Assembly: GCA_013398955.1 (NCBI GenBank)
Contig: VWPU01005231.1
Span: 62,001-126,000 of the forward strand
Direction: 5' to 3'
DNA from: Callaeas wilsoni
Taxonomy: Eukaryota > Chordata > Aves > Passeriformes > Callaeidae
DNA: 64,000 nt
Shown here one piece after another: positions 50,601 through 61,800 of this stretch. Under the pieces are notes generated by a model that was not told the DNA's origin, searched no databases, and was given only the letters and a program-made list of their open reading frames with translations. A program made the translations under genes and the position numbers. Numbering within the stretch: the first letter of the stretch is position 1; every line of letters starts with the position of its first letter.

Positions 50601-51674
50601 GAGGCTCAGCTGTTAGGAAGCCCATTTGGGAGTCTCAGCTGGCACTGGCAGACTCCACACGCTGCTGGAGTACTTGCTGGCAAAGCTGTGGTCCCTACCT
50701 TGGAAGCTGGCAACAATTTCTAGCTGAGGCTGTGAGGAAGATGTTTGAAAGTTGTTTGACTCTAGAGCTGCAAGGCTGGGCTGGGGAGATGTTAGGAGGG
50801 GTAGGTGTCAGTCCACCTTCTCTGGTGCAGTAACTGCACCTTCTTCAGACACACAAGTCTGGGCACTGCGCTGTGCGCCCTCAGCATCTCGATGTGCACG
50901 AACAGCAGTGCCCATGACTGTCTTCAAAGCCAAGGGAAGGCCTCCCTGTGCCCTGCATGCTGCAGCCTGCTCCTTCACAAGGCTGTACAAATGAAGCCTG
51001 CCTTAGTAGTGTCCTGGGAACAGAGCTGGCTTCCCATCATTCCTAAGAGTAACTTCAAAAGCTAGTCTTCTCTGAGAAGGCTCTGAGCATAGAAGACAGT
51101 GAAGTAGATATTCAGTGTCCCAACAGAAACCACTTCTACCCAGCTGTCCAAAAATACTGAGATATAAGAGGATACAGCAAGAGATTCTAGCTTGGATACT
51201 TCAGATATGGTTATGATGCTATGGCAGGGTACGTGGCACCTTTTTTTTAACACAAGGTGGAATTACTTCCTCTGTGGAGGAAGACGCGTATATAAAGATG
51301 TATACATTTCTTTGCCTGAGTGCATGTTGTGCATGTGTGACTTGATCATATATGAATGTTGTTAATGTAAATCTATGATTAAGTCACTGTTATAATTATT
51401 GTAAATCCTATTGGATGAATTGCTTTATAATTGTTAAATCGGTTAATGATTAACTGCTGCTAAACCCTTCTGCACCCTTATCTTTTGTGCTTATATCCTT
51501 TGATTAGATTTTCCTTTTTTTGTTTCATTCATTTGGTAAGTAATAGAGTGAAACTTGCCACTGAACTCTGTTAAAGTTACAAGTTCATATGAAAACTTGC
51601 TTTTTGCCAAAACATTTGACTCTGATTCTTTAAACAGCACAAACCACTTATTTGCAACAGAAGGCAATGCAAAT
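47622..51674. other. Gene-free DNA
   Basis: No exon or repeat family recognised. Several small frames near 50184-51065 (plus and minus) overlap, and the GC-richer part at 50800-50990 gives frames on both strands without a domain. Homopolymer T-run at about 49484-49495. Confidence 0.5.
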
Positions 51675-52150
51675 AGAATCATAGAATTATTTAGATTGGA
51701 AAATACCTTTAAGATTGAGTCCAGCTGCTAATCCAGCACTGCTAAGTCCACCACTAAACCATGTCCCCGGGTGCCAAATCTACACATCTTTTGAACACTT
51801 CCAGGGATGGTGATTCCATCACTTTCCTGGGCAGCCTGTTCCAGTGCCTGACCACTCTTTCAGTGAAGAAACTTTTCCTAATATCCGATCTAAACTTCCC
51901 CTGGCACAACTTCAGGACATTTTTTCTTGTCCTGTCACTTGTTATCTGGCAGAAGAGGCCAAACTCCACCCGACTAGAATCTCCTTTCAGGTAGTTGTAG
52001 GCAGAGATAAGATGTCCCCTCAGCCTCCTTCAGGCTAGAATCCCAGCTTCCTCAGCCTCTCCTTGTAAGACTTGTGCTCCAGACTCTTCTCCAGCTCCAT
52101 CACCCTTCTCTGGACATGCTCCAGCACCTCAATGTCTTTCTTGTAGTGAG
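51675..52150 (-). mobile_element. CR1 LINE, 5'-truncated 3' end
   Basis: A minus-strand CR1 fragment whose tail complement, agaatcatagaatt, begins at 51675. On the minus strand the frame 51969-51754 stays open and carries the ORF2 C-terminal signature [11 protein letters not shown] and [10 protein letters not shown]. Resemblance ends sharply at 52150 (ttgtagtgag), the 5' truncation. This copy looks less decayed than the one at 2.6-3.4 kb and belongs to a different CR1 branch, similar to those I associate with Neoaves; the subfamily call is from memory of the sequence pattern only. Confidence 0.93.
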
Positions 52151-52771
52151 ATGCTTCAACACGTGCTTCCAAAAGAATGTACTATCTACTATTGACCGTG
52201 CAGTTCCCTCAGAGTGAATATGTTGTGCTCTGTCATGCCTTCTCATTACTGTAAATAAAGTGATGTTCATACTCTGCTTGCAAAGAAGCAGTAGGTTTTA
52301 TTGACCAGGTAGCTGGCTGTTGTGGCAACAGGGATTCTTGGAAGTTCTTTGGACACTTCTGGTATTTACAGTGTCATTTGCAACTTCCTGACACAGAGAT
52401 GTTGAGGCTTTTTCAGGAGAAGCTGGTACAGAAAGGATGTTTTGAAATGTGTGATTCTGTGAGAGATCTGGAAGAAGTCTGTGGAACACTCTCTCCTCCA
52501 CTGGGATGATATTTAGTCAGATAGAAAGTGGGCAATTAGAACTCTTGACAAGCATATACAGAAAAAAACAGTACTCCTCAAATATGTATTTGGTTTTTCT
52601 TGTGGGTGACAATCTGCTCATTACATCTACAATTTCAGTTTAGAACTGAAAAGGTAAAATGATATGCTGGATGATTAGTCCACGCATGGTCTAAATGTAC
52701 AGAAACTGACAGGTGTGCGGCATTTGGTGGGCATGACAAGTCAAGAAACCCATCCTTGATCTGGTAGTGCC
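52151..52771. other. No feature seen
   Basis: Short single-copy stretch between the CR1 copy and the small frame at 52.8 kb. Nothing recognised. Confidence 0.5.
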
Positions 52772-52785
52772 TTTCTGGATATCAG

Positions 52786-53067
52786 AAGAGTGTGCATTGG
52801 AAGTGTAGGAATTGTGTGGAATTAAAGAGCCTTTCAGGCAGGGTCTGCGTTAACTGTCATAAACTACATGCCACTGTGAGTAAAGGACTTAAGTCTTTTA
52901 TAAAGGACTCCATGTTGATATACTGCACTGGGGGCACATTAGCTTTAGGACTTGTGATTCAGGCTTTTAATGAGGATGAACAGAGAAAAAAAACTGCACA
53001 AACTCTTGACCTAATGTTGTTTGTTTTCCTCTTTGTGCTGGCTGGTGTCCTGGCAGCAAAGAACTAA
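52786..53067 (+). other. Small open frame with zinc-ribbon-like and two membrane segments
   Basis: An open plus frame runs from a stop at 52765-52767 to a stop after 53064 and has no ATG before its core; the nearest possible initiator is GTG at 52792, unlikely in a eukaryote. Counting from 52792, Cys5-x2-Cys8 and Cys19-x2-Cys22 form a zinc-ribbon-like pair. They are followed by two hydrophobic segments (about residues 42-59, IYCTGGTLALGLVIQAF; and 73-89, LMLFVFLFVLAGVLAAK) separated by a charged loop NEDEQRKK. An AG that could serve as acceptor lies at 52784-52785, and a strong donor-like GTGAGT at 52876-52881 would cut the frame before the membrane part. It could be an exon, a retropseudogene remnant or chance. 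Protein not recognised. Confidence 0.2.
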
Positions 53068-55400
53068 GGCTGTCTGCTGTTCTTAGGTTGTTCATTTGAG
53101 GACTGCAGAATAGAAATCTCATTTTTCTCCTTTGTGTGGACAGGTCTGGACTGACCCTTTGCCAGTGAAGTAACTGTAACCCCATGCCAGCAGTAGTCAA
53201 ACATTGATCTTTAGGGACACTCTACTGCAATATGTAATATCTTTCATAATTCTCTGATAAAGGCCTGGTTAGAACTGAAAGAAGCTGATGATCTCCTACC
53301 ATTTCTCCTCCTATCACTTCCAGACACTGAGTGCTCTTCTTGTGATTCCAAAAGAACTTAGTACCTCAGAAGGTAAGTGGCGGTGAAACAGATCTGGCCT
53401 CCAGCAGTCACAGTGTTTCATGGATTCACTCTCATCGAAGATAGTTTTATTTTCTCTTGCACAAACATAACAGCTTGATATGAGATAGCCAGAGAATTCA
53501 ATATTTATATGTTCTGTTTGTGTCCAGCCATTTTTATGTGCTTGTTTCTCATGCAAATAAGCACTTTCCTGATATATCCAGAAATGCATCCAATTATGTG
53601 TCCTTACGGCCTGCAAAATTAAATAGCTCAGGACTGTCCCCAATAATTTTCTTTCAGGCACTACTTTTTTCATTAGTGTTTAATCAAATTACCCGTGGCC
53701 TGAAAGGAAGTCAGAAAATTTTCCAAGAATCTTTGTTTCTTTGCAGATACCCATTCTGGTTTCTCTTGTTTTGATATTCTTGCACTGATTTCTCACTGGG
53801 GTGGTGTTTTTCTGTGACATTCTCATCTCCATCATGAAGCTTAAGATAGACTGAAACATCTTTGAAAGGAATGAACAAAAGAGGTCTCCTTGTCTTAAAA
53901 TAGATCAAGTCAGTGCTGGTGTGGTCTATGACCTATCAGCCATTTGGATTTTCTACTAATCATTCCTTTCCATGAAGCCATCTGAATGTAAGAACTGGAG
54001 GATATCTTCAAAGCAGTTCACAGGTGTAAAAAGTATCAGAATAGCCACAAGAGTGCTGGCTGTGCCAGCCTATTGAGTAATTCATAAAGTCATCAAACCC
54101 TTAAGCTCACCCTTGCAGTAATGAGAGACAGTAATCTGAGGCTGTCTTCCTTGGCAGGATAGACATTCCCAACTTCACCGTTTCTGTTTTGGCACTGATT
54201 CTGAAGGGGTCCTTTAAAGGGAAAGGAAGAGCTCATTATATTCAAGGACTTTATGTCAGAAGAAGATTAAAAGCCTTTATAGGAAATATCCCTGCTTAGC
54301 TGCTTTCCAGTTGGGAAGTGTAGTATTGTAGCCCAAAGACCTCATCTCTAAACCGCACTTCACTCTCTATACCACACCTTACTCTCTAGGAAGCCAAAAA
54401 TAAAATAAAATGAAATGTGAAGCTGAGCAAGGATCCTTTTAGTCCTAGTCATTCTTTACAACACAACTGTCTGTCTTCTGTTTTATGTGTTCCGAGAGCA
54501 GTGGGAGCATCTGACTTATCATCCCCACTGCCTTCTACGTTTTTTTACTAGGGGAAAACAAATGATAAAACTGAAATGCAGGTGATTGCTTTTCTGTTTG
54601 CAAAGTCAGTTTCCTACCAAAAACATTGGTACAATTCACGCATGCTGGTTATGTTGTTTTAGGCCATGAGCAAAGACTCTGTTGTATTTTTTCAACACAA
54701 GGGTGATTTTTTTGGATCAAAAAATAAAGTTCAAGTCTTGGCACAAATGACAGAAATGTCTTTGAAAATAAAGAAACAATTTGCCAAAAAGCCATAAGGT
54801 AGTCTAAGTGATCTCTGACTTCTAGTCCTTTCAGGAAGTTCTGAATTCCAGGGCTGTCCCACCCAGTTGAATTCTGTTACTCAAAGTTCATTGCTCACAA
54901 CAGTAATTCCAATTGCAGTTTGAGAAAAGATTCTGCACCTCTTTCATTTTACTGGCTGTGAGTGAAGGTATTCATACTGGAGAGTCATCTTTCAGATGGT
55001 AAGTGCTTTGAAGTGTGAATGAGCGTAGTCCTAATCTCTTCCATAAGAGAACTGCACAGATCTTAGGAGACTGCCCAGACTCACCTTCCTCAGGCAGCTT
55101 GGCTCCCATGCTACACTGAAGCAGTGGACAATGGAACCATCACTCTTTTTAACTTTCAGCATACCATCAGGACTCCATGCTTATTAAACTGTCTCTCTGT
55201 TAAGAAGATTGTTTATATTGCTGCTGAGATTTGAGTTAACATCCCAGCCCTGTCTGCGCAGATTGATTTCCTGATGACTACTCCAAGCCTTACCTTTTTT
55301 TCTTCAGGTCCCTGCTAGTTCACAGTTTTTCTTTCCAACAGAGGTTTCACCAACCTCATATATACTACGCTCTAGAAAGTGGCTTTCTAGCCATGCCACT
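53068..55400. other. No feature seen
   Basis: AT-rich single-copy DNA. The frames at 53314-53673 minus and 53520-53774 plus overlap antisense and show no domain. No repeat family recognised. Confidence 0.5.
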
Positions 55401-55800
55401 ATGGCCTGTCAAGCCTCTTGTGGAGAAAGGACACCTAAACCAGTTTTGTACTTCTTGTCCTGTTGCTGTTGAGGAGCTCCTTCTTGGTCTCTGATGTCCT
55501 TCCCTGACATATTTTTCTTTCTGTCTGAGACCTTTCCTTTACCTTCTTAATTTTTGGCCTCCTTAGACTGGAGCTGGCGTCTGCCTGCCCCAGCACTGTC
55601 ATTGTCTTCAGCTTTGCCTGCGCTGCTGAGTCTGAGGTTACCTTGTGACTTGGTGCTCCTGTAGCTGTCGCCTCTTGCCACTGATTTTGGTAGCTGTGCA
55701 TGGACCTGCTCCTCTGCATTCAGTGCACTTGTGTCCGAGACCACGACAGTGTGGCCTCGGGCAGCATGTACCCTGGTACTTCCCTTTTTTACACTCTGCT
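55400..55800 (-). pseudogene. Possible fragment of unidentified coding sequence
   Basis: On the minus strand one frame reads from about 55800 (KGSTRVHAARGHTVVVSD) through ALNAEEQVHAQLPKSV and SSAGKAEDNDSAG to a stop at about 55547. It then continues in the same frame as a basic, Gln-rich stretch (KVSDRKKNMSGKD, QQQQDKKYKTG) to a second stop near 55410. A second frame is open over 55719-55435. The composition (charged, rich in S, K, E, Q, few hydrophobics) is like a disordered protein region, and the in-frame stop suggests a retropseudogene or decayed exon. The stretch is purine-rich on this strand, which by itself suppresses stops in several frames, so chance is a fair alternative. Confidence 0.2.
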
Positions 55801-58800
55801 CAGCTCATCTTTTTTCACTCTGGGCTATAGCACACCATGAACATGTGGAGCTGTCTAAATACTTTGGGTGCACCGATTTCTGCACTCTACTTCTGAAAGT
55901 GTATACTGTGATGACACTAAACTGCCAACTAGTAGTTCATCCTCATATCTCTTTTTGCCTTATGGTCATTGCTTTCTGGTGGTTTTGGTTATTTGATGCC
56001 TTTCAAGTATCTTTTTCTAATTCTCCCTCACAGCTAAATCTATGGCATTTAAGACTAATGTGATATGGTCTGTAATTAAACTGTGGTGCTTTTTTTGTCA
56101 GTTGTGCTAGACTGTGCAAAATATTCCTTCAATTTCATAATTATAATCCCTGTAAACATGTCCACTTCTGGAGAGTGGCTGAAGTAGCGGGCCATGGTGC
56201 TAAGATAACTTCTGTCATTAAAAGTAGGAAATATCCATTCTTACTTTGCCAAGTGTCGTGTTGTGATTTAAAAAATTGTGAACTGTCCTCTTGTTTGACA
56301 GGTATATTATTTGCATGTCTTACATTATTTCATTTGTGTCTCTAATTAAATGCTTGTTTTTATGTACAAATAAAATTGGAAAATTAGTAATTCTTATTAA
56401 GCTTCAAACAACTCCTCTCACTCTTCTTTCATCATATCTTTACATCCCTCTTCTCAATTCACATATTTTGGTTCAGTCATAACCTACCTTGCAGTGTTCC
56501 TTCAGAAATCAATAGATGTCTGATGTAGGGAGTCTTTATTCTGATTCTATTCTGATTTTCAGCTTATGCATATGGGTTTAACATTTGCTTCTTTATGTCT
56601 CTTTGTTAATTGTTGGTGACTGGGTTTCATGATACTGGTTTGTCTTCTCCTTGACATGATTTCTGTTCACTTATCTCCATTCAATAAGCAGGAATGTCCT
56701 AGGTATTAGGTGGTTAGGGGTCAGTGCAGATTAAGTGGAAACACTTTTCACTGCAGTTAGCCTAGTCACAGTTGAGTGGACATTATGTGAGCTTTTTTTC
56801 TTCCACATTTGCTAATTCCTTTGCTGGGGACTGTGCCAGTGCTGATAAAACTCTGCACTTCCCTGGGTTGCATGTAGAAATCTTTTTTTAACTTCAAATT
56901 ACTCCCTAGAGATCCATTTCCTTGTAAACTATACTTTTTATGCCATGTGACTGCTGGACAGGGTCTGGTCCTTCATCTGTACCTTTTATCTTCAGGATTA
57001 TTCTTCAAAGTTACTAGTTGATGCCAAAGTTCTTCACAGCGTAATATAAACATCCTCTCCCTTTTCAACGTCCTGACTCTTTTTTGTGGGGGAGGAGAAT
57101 GCAAGGAGTAAAAGAATAGGATGTGACCCTGAAGAGCTTACAGGAGACATCAAAGAATGAGCAGGATTAAAAGGTCTTTTGCCCTCTTCTTATGGATGGT
57201 AGTCTGGGCACTAACAGGAAAAACGCCAGGTAACACCGAGTGTTGGGGAATTTAATCTGTGGTCTTGATCATGAAGAATGCAAGGGATATTGACAGAAGA
57301 TTCAGTTTTTAGTCTTGTACTTTTCTGCAGCCTAATTTAGCCACTGAAGGTCTGTTTCAGACATCAGTCTTTCACTGTCGTGTCAGAGGTTCTTAGCACA
57401 TGTTAAGAGGTACACAGTGAATGCATGACAAATCGATTCACTGCATGGCACTGACAATAGAGGTCCTTTGGGCCAACTTGAGCCATTCAGAAGTGAGTAG
57501 TTTAAGCTAGTCTTCTCTGTGAGCTAGCTTAGAGTTAACACCCAAGTACTAGGTGCCTGAAGTCATAAATCCCTCTCTTACATATTTGCTGGACTGTTTA
57601 TGGTAAGACATAGTTTAATCTCTTACCGGTATTCTTGTGCATCCTACCTTTTAACAGCCTATGCCTGTGAAAACTAAATTTTGGCATGGAGCAATTGGAA
57701 TCTCTCCTTCTGGAAAGGAATTTGGCAAATACTGAGAGGAGGCTTGTGGCAGTTCTTCCGTATTTTCCTGGCGGTATTGCAGAGAATTTATGGAGGATGG
57801 AATCTTCCGTGCTGCTCCATGTAGCTGCTGCCAGGATACTGGTGGTAGGCATACTGCTAGAAGAAGTTTAGCAAAAAAATCCTGTATTCTTAGTCTTGTA
57901 TAAAAATATAATTTGAGAAATACAATGCTTTCTGACAAAAGAAAACCACAAGACTACAAGTTCTTATGCAGCTGCATAAATCTGATTTGTTAACTGAAAA
58001 GTTCAGCTAAAAGTTGAAGTACTTGTGTTGTAAGGGGAAAGTAGGATGAAATAAGTTACTGGGAAAAACGTATTGGACACTAGAAGGAAATTAGGTGTTT
58101 GTAAGGTTATATGAGCAGCATTTCCCTGGTATTAGAATTAATTGCACACCTATTAGTAACCTGTGTCTGGTACAGAGTGTAAACAAGAGTACGTAAATGT
58201 CAGTCATCAGATCAAATTGTTTCACATATGATGTCAAAGAATTCTCTTAAAAAAGTAGGAAACAGAAAATGCAAATTTTGTGTGCTTCTGAAACCTGCTG
58301 TCCATGAACAGAGCTGGAAGGTCCCTGCCAGAGGACATCAGTTTATTATTTGTTTCTATTACATGAAAAGTATCTGAATATCACTGTGGAAGGCAGGAGC
58401 TTGCTGCCTTAGCACTTCCTGGTCTTTTCCCTGGAGACCTAGCATGTTCTTTAATATCTGTACCAGACAGTGGATCATAAAGAATGCAATACCAATAAGT
58501 GAACTAATAAATGCCCTTAAAATGAAAAATCACGAAGTAATCAAGAATGTGTTTTCATACAGATTTAGCCCAAAAGATCTCAGAAGTAATTTTTTTGCCA
58601 TGTTTTGGAAAGCTGGTGGAGTATGTCCCTAAAATCACTAGCTGCAGGTGTGGTTTTAAATCAATGGGTTTGTTGCAAATTTAGGATATGGGAAGACTGC
58701 GAAGAGTTTAGGATCTGTAGGAAATGTTCATGTGGACAATGCCATTATAGTCTCCAAAGATTAAGGTGGGTTTAAAACAAATTTTTATTCCATGGAACAC

Positions 58801-61800
58801 TGTGTTTTTGTCTGTATTTCTATTGTTAATTAGTCAAACATAATACAATATTCCCATTATTTTCTTCAAGATTGCGATCAGGATCAGGCATATCATTTGG
58901 CTCCCCTTTTACCCTTTGTAAAATGTCAAGTGAATGCTCCCTTTCTTTGCATACTGAGATATTTTCAACATTTTGAGACTTTCTAAAATGAATGTTATGG
59001 CAGAAGCACCACCAGCCAGTTTGTTAAGAACTTTTGAGTTCAAGCTCTGGATTTTTAAACTGTTTATTCCTGAGGAGGTAGTGCTCTTACATTGTTGTAT
59101 GGCATTTATGTGCTGTGGGGATTTTCCCCCTCATAAATACAGAATCTTCTGTTAATGGAACAATTTGCCTTTTCAGCATGATTATTGAGAGTTTTATGAT
59201 TTCTATTTAGTAAATATTCATGTCTTTACTCCCTGTTGTGCTCTGTGCTACCTAGTACTAAGCCAAGTGCATTCAAAGCTCCCAGACCTGAGGCACAAGT
59301 GGTGTTAGATAATGTGTCACTGATTCATCTCTTCTCTAATAGAGCCTTTCCTTCTTATGCAGGTTTATAATCTCACAGCAGCTTCCCTAATATAACAAGC
59401 ATTCTGGAAAGGTGTGTACCCAGGAGCTAATTACAGAGACAGATACACCAGTTGCTAGTTCATTTGATATCTGTTAATAATTCAATACTTCTAACCTTGT
59501 TGAATGACCTCAGATTCTCTTTCTCCTCTGTATTAGAGAAGATGTATTCACTTCTTTTATTTCTGTACTGTGGTTATTTTATTGCTCATCTATATCCTTG
59601 TGGTTATCTGATATATATCACTGCCATATGAGAATAAAAGCATCAACCATGACTTCTTAAAATCAGTCGAGGAAGTTTTGTGCATACATCAGCAAAGAAA
59701 AGGGTGAAGGGTTTAGGAAAAATGTTAGTAGGTTTGTCAGATAGCACTTACAGCTGTTGTATATGTGATCACATAGATACTGGAATTGTGTCAGCCACTG
59801 AGGTGCATCCAAACACCAAGTGTCTGATCACTACAAGCTGTGCAACACAGAAGTGAATGTTAATTCTTGACCGATGGGAAGAGGACGGATGTTGAACTCT
59901 GTGCTGCAACATGCCACCAAAAAACCTTGAAAGTGACTGAGAATGGTTAGACAGCAACTGCTATACTTTGTGGCAGAAATATTGCAAAAATACACAGTTT
60001 ACATGGAAGTAGGTGAATCAGCAGTAAGGTCTTAAATGCAGAAGGCAACAATACAGAACGTGTTAACATCTAAGCATATTCATTTTTAGGTTGCCGTAAT
60101 CAAAGTTATATAAAAGTAAGTTCTGATAGCACAACAGGGCTTTGTGCCTGACAAAAGAATAAATTAAGCAAGGTGTTCTACTGTTTTTCACAAAACCTGT
60201 GGAATTGGGGTAATTTTGAAATTAATAGAAAGCATTGAATGGAACACAGAGTGTTAACTGCTGACTTCATGAGAATAGATTCGTTAACATTGACAATAGC
60301 AAAACAGAACTGTGACCGGACCGAGGAAAGAAAACTTTAGAGACCAAGTGATACGTATTTGTTTATGGGTAGAAATCACTGAACACTTGAAGCCTGCGTT
60401 ACAGGTACTGTAACAGCATCTACGTTTCAGAAAACAAACATAATGTTGCAAAAGTTCTTGCTGAGGATAGAGGTCATAGGTTGTCTTAGAAGCATGCTCG
60501 AAACAGACAAGCTGTTACATAATGGAAGGGTTAACATGAATTTGAATTTTGGGTTTGATTAGGCTGATGTCTAGCTCCAGGAGCATCACGTAATGAGGAG
60601 TGCCCCATCCTGTCCTTCCCAGCCCTGCCTCTTCCTCCCAAAATAAATTTGTGTCTGAATGATGGGAACAAGCTTAAATAGAAGGCTTGGAAAAAAGACT
60701 ATTTCCAGCAGTACCTATTTCTGGAGAAAATGGCAGAAGAAACCGAAATGATCTAATATAGGCACTGAAGAGAGTATTTTATGTAACTGGCCATACTTCC
60801 AAGCATAAAAATGTACTGTGCATAACAGTATAAAGCTGGTGAATATTTAATGACAGTATACTAATGATTATGTGAAAACATAATATAGTATGCAATCAGA
60901 AAGCTTGTCTCTTAGCTTCAGCACTCAACTTACTACTGAGAAAAAGATAGAAACTTCTAAATTTCATCAGTCAGTTGTGTTGATGTTACAAGTAAATATC
61001 AAGGTTAAGAAATATGTAGCCAGTTCAGGAAGCTACATTAAATTCCTAGCAGTGTTAGCCCACGGTGGGTGTCAGTCTTCTTGAAATAAACAGGAAATAT
61101 TTCCTTTTATTAGCTGTTATTCCAGTTTATTTGGAACTGAATTGGAATAATTCCTATCCAAATGCATCTGGGTAAACTTTAATCTACATAAATTAAATGA
61201 CACACTGAAAAACCTGAAAGCAAAATTTATTCTCTTTTAATGCAGATGAGGCTTTCTCTACTTCCCTCATTTTCTCAGGTGCACTGATAGGATGGTTGTT
61301 AAGAAGTGTGTGAACATGCATATGAGGTTTTGGGAAGGTAATTTTATTTATTTTCAGAGCTGCTAGTAGGCTGTATGAATTTGGATGAGGAATGGGAAGC
61401 AATGGTTCAGCTGTGAGTTACAGCTGTGAAAATTCTGGGATCCTTTTAAATCAAGTGCATACTCTCTGTACTGTCCAACTGTTACTCCAAAGTAAGAAGA
61501 AAAGGAGCATACTCGACATTGTTTTCTGTTCACCCCAGCTGAATAATGCTTTTGTCGCATTCATGGCACTGTGGGCTCTTTTGACAGTCATTGGGTTGTC
61601 TGTGGAGGGACAGGCCAAGCTTTGACAGATAGGTGCCAAAGTACTGTGGGTTTTTTTGTTTTAGATGTGTTTTAAAACTCTGGCTAAGGTAGCCAAAAGC
61701 AGGCATCTTACAAGAGAATTAGATCATGCCAGCTATTTCTAGGATGCAGAAGTCACTTAACTGTCCCTGGATTTGATATAAGGTTCCTAAATCCCGAGCA

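Noticed and set aside
59760..60660. Possible retroviral remnant (TATA-like motif, AATAAA, some CpGs)
   Set aside because: No TG...CA termini, no target duplication and no viral coding similarity could be found by eye.
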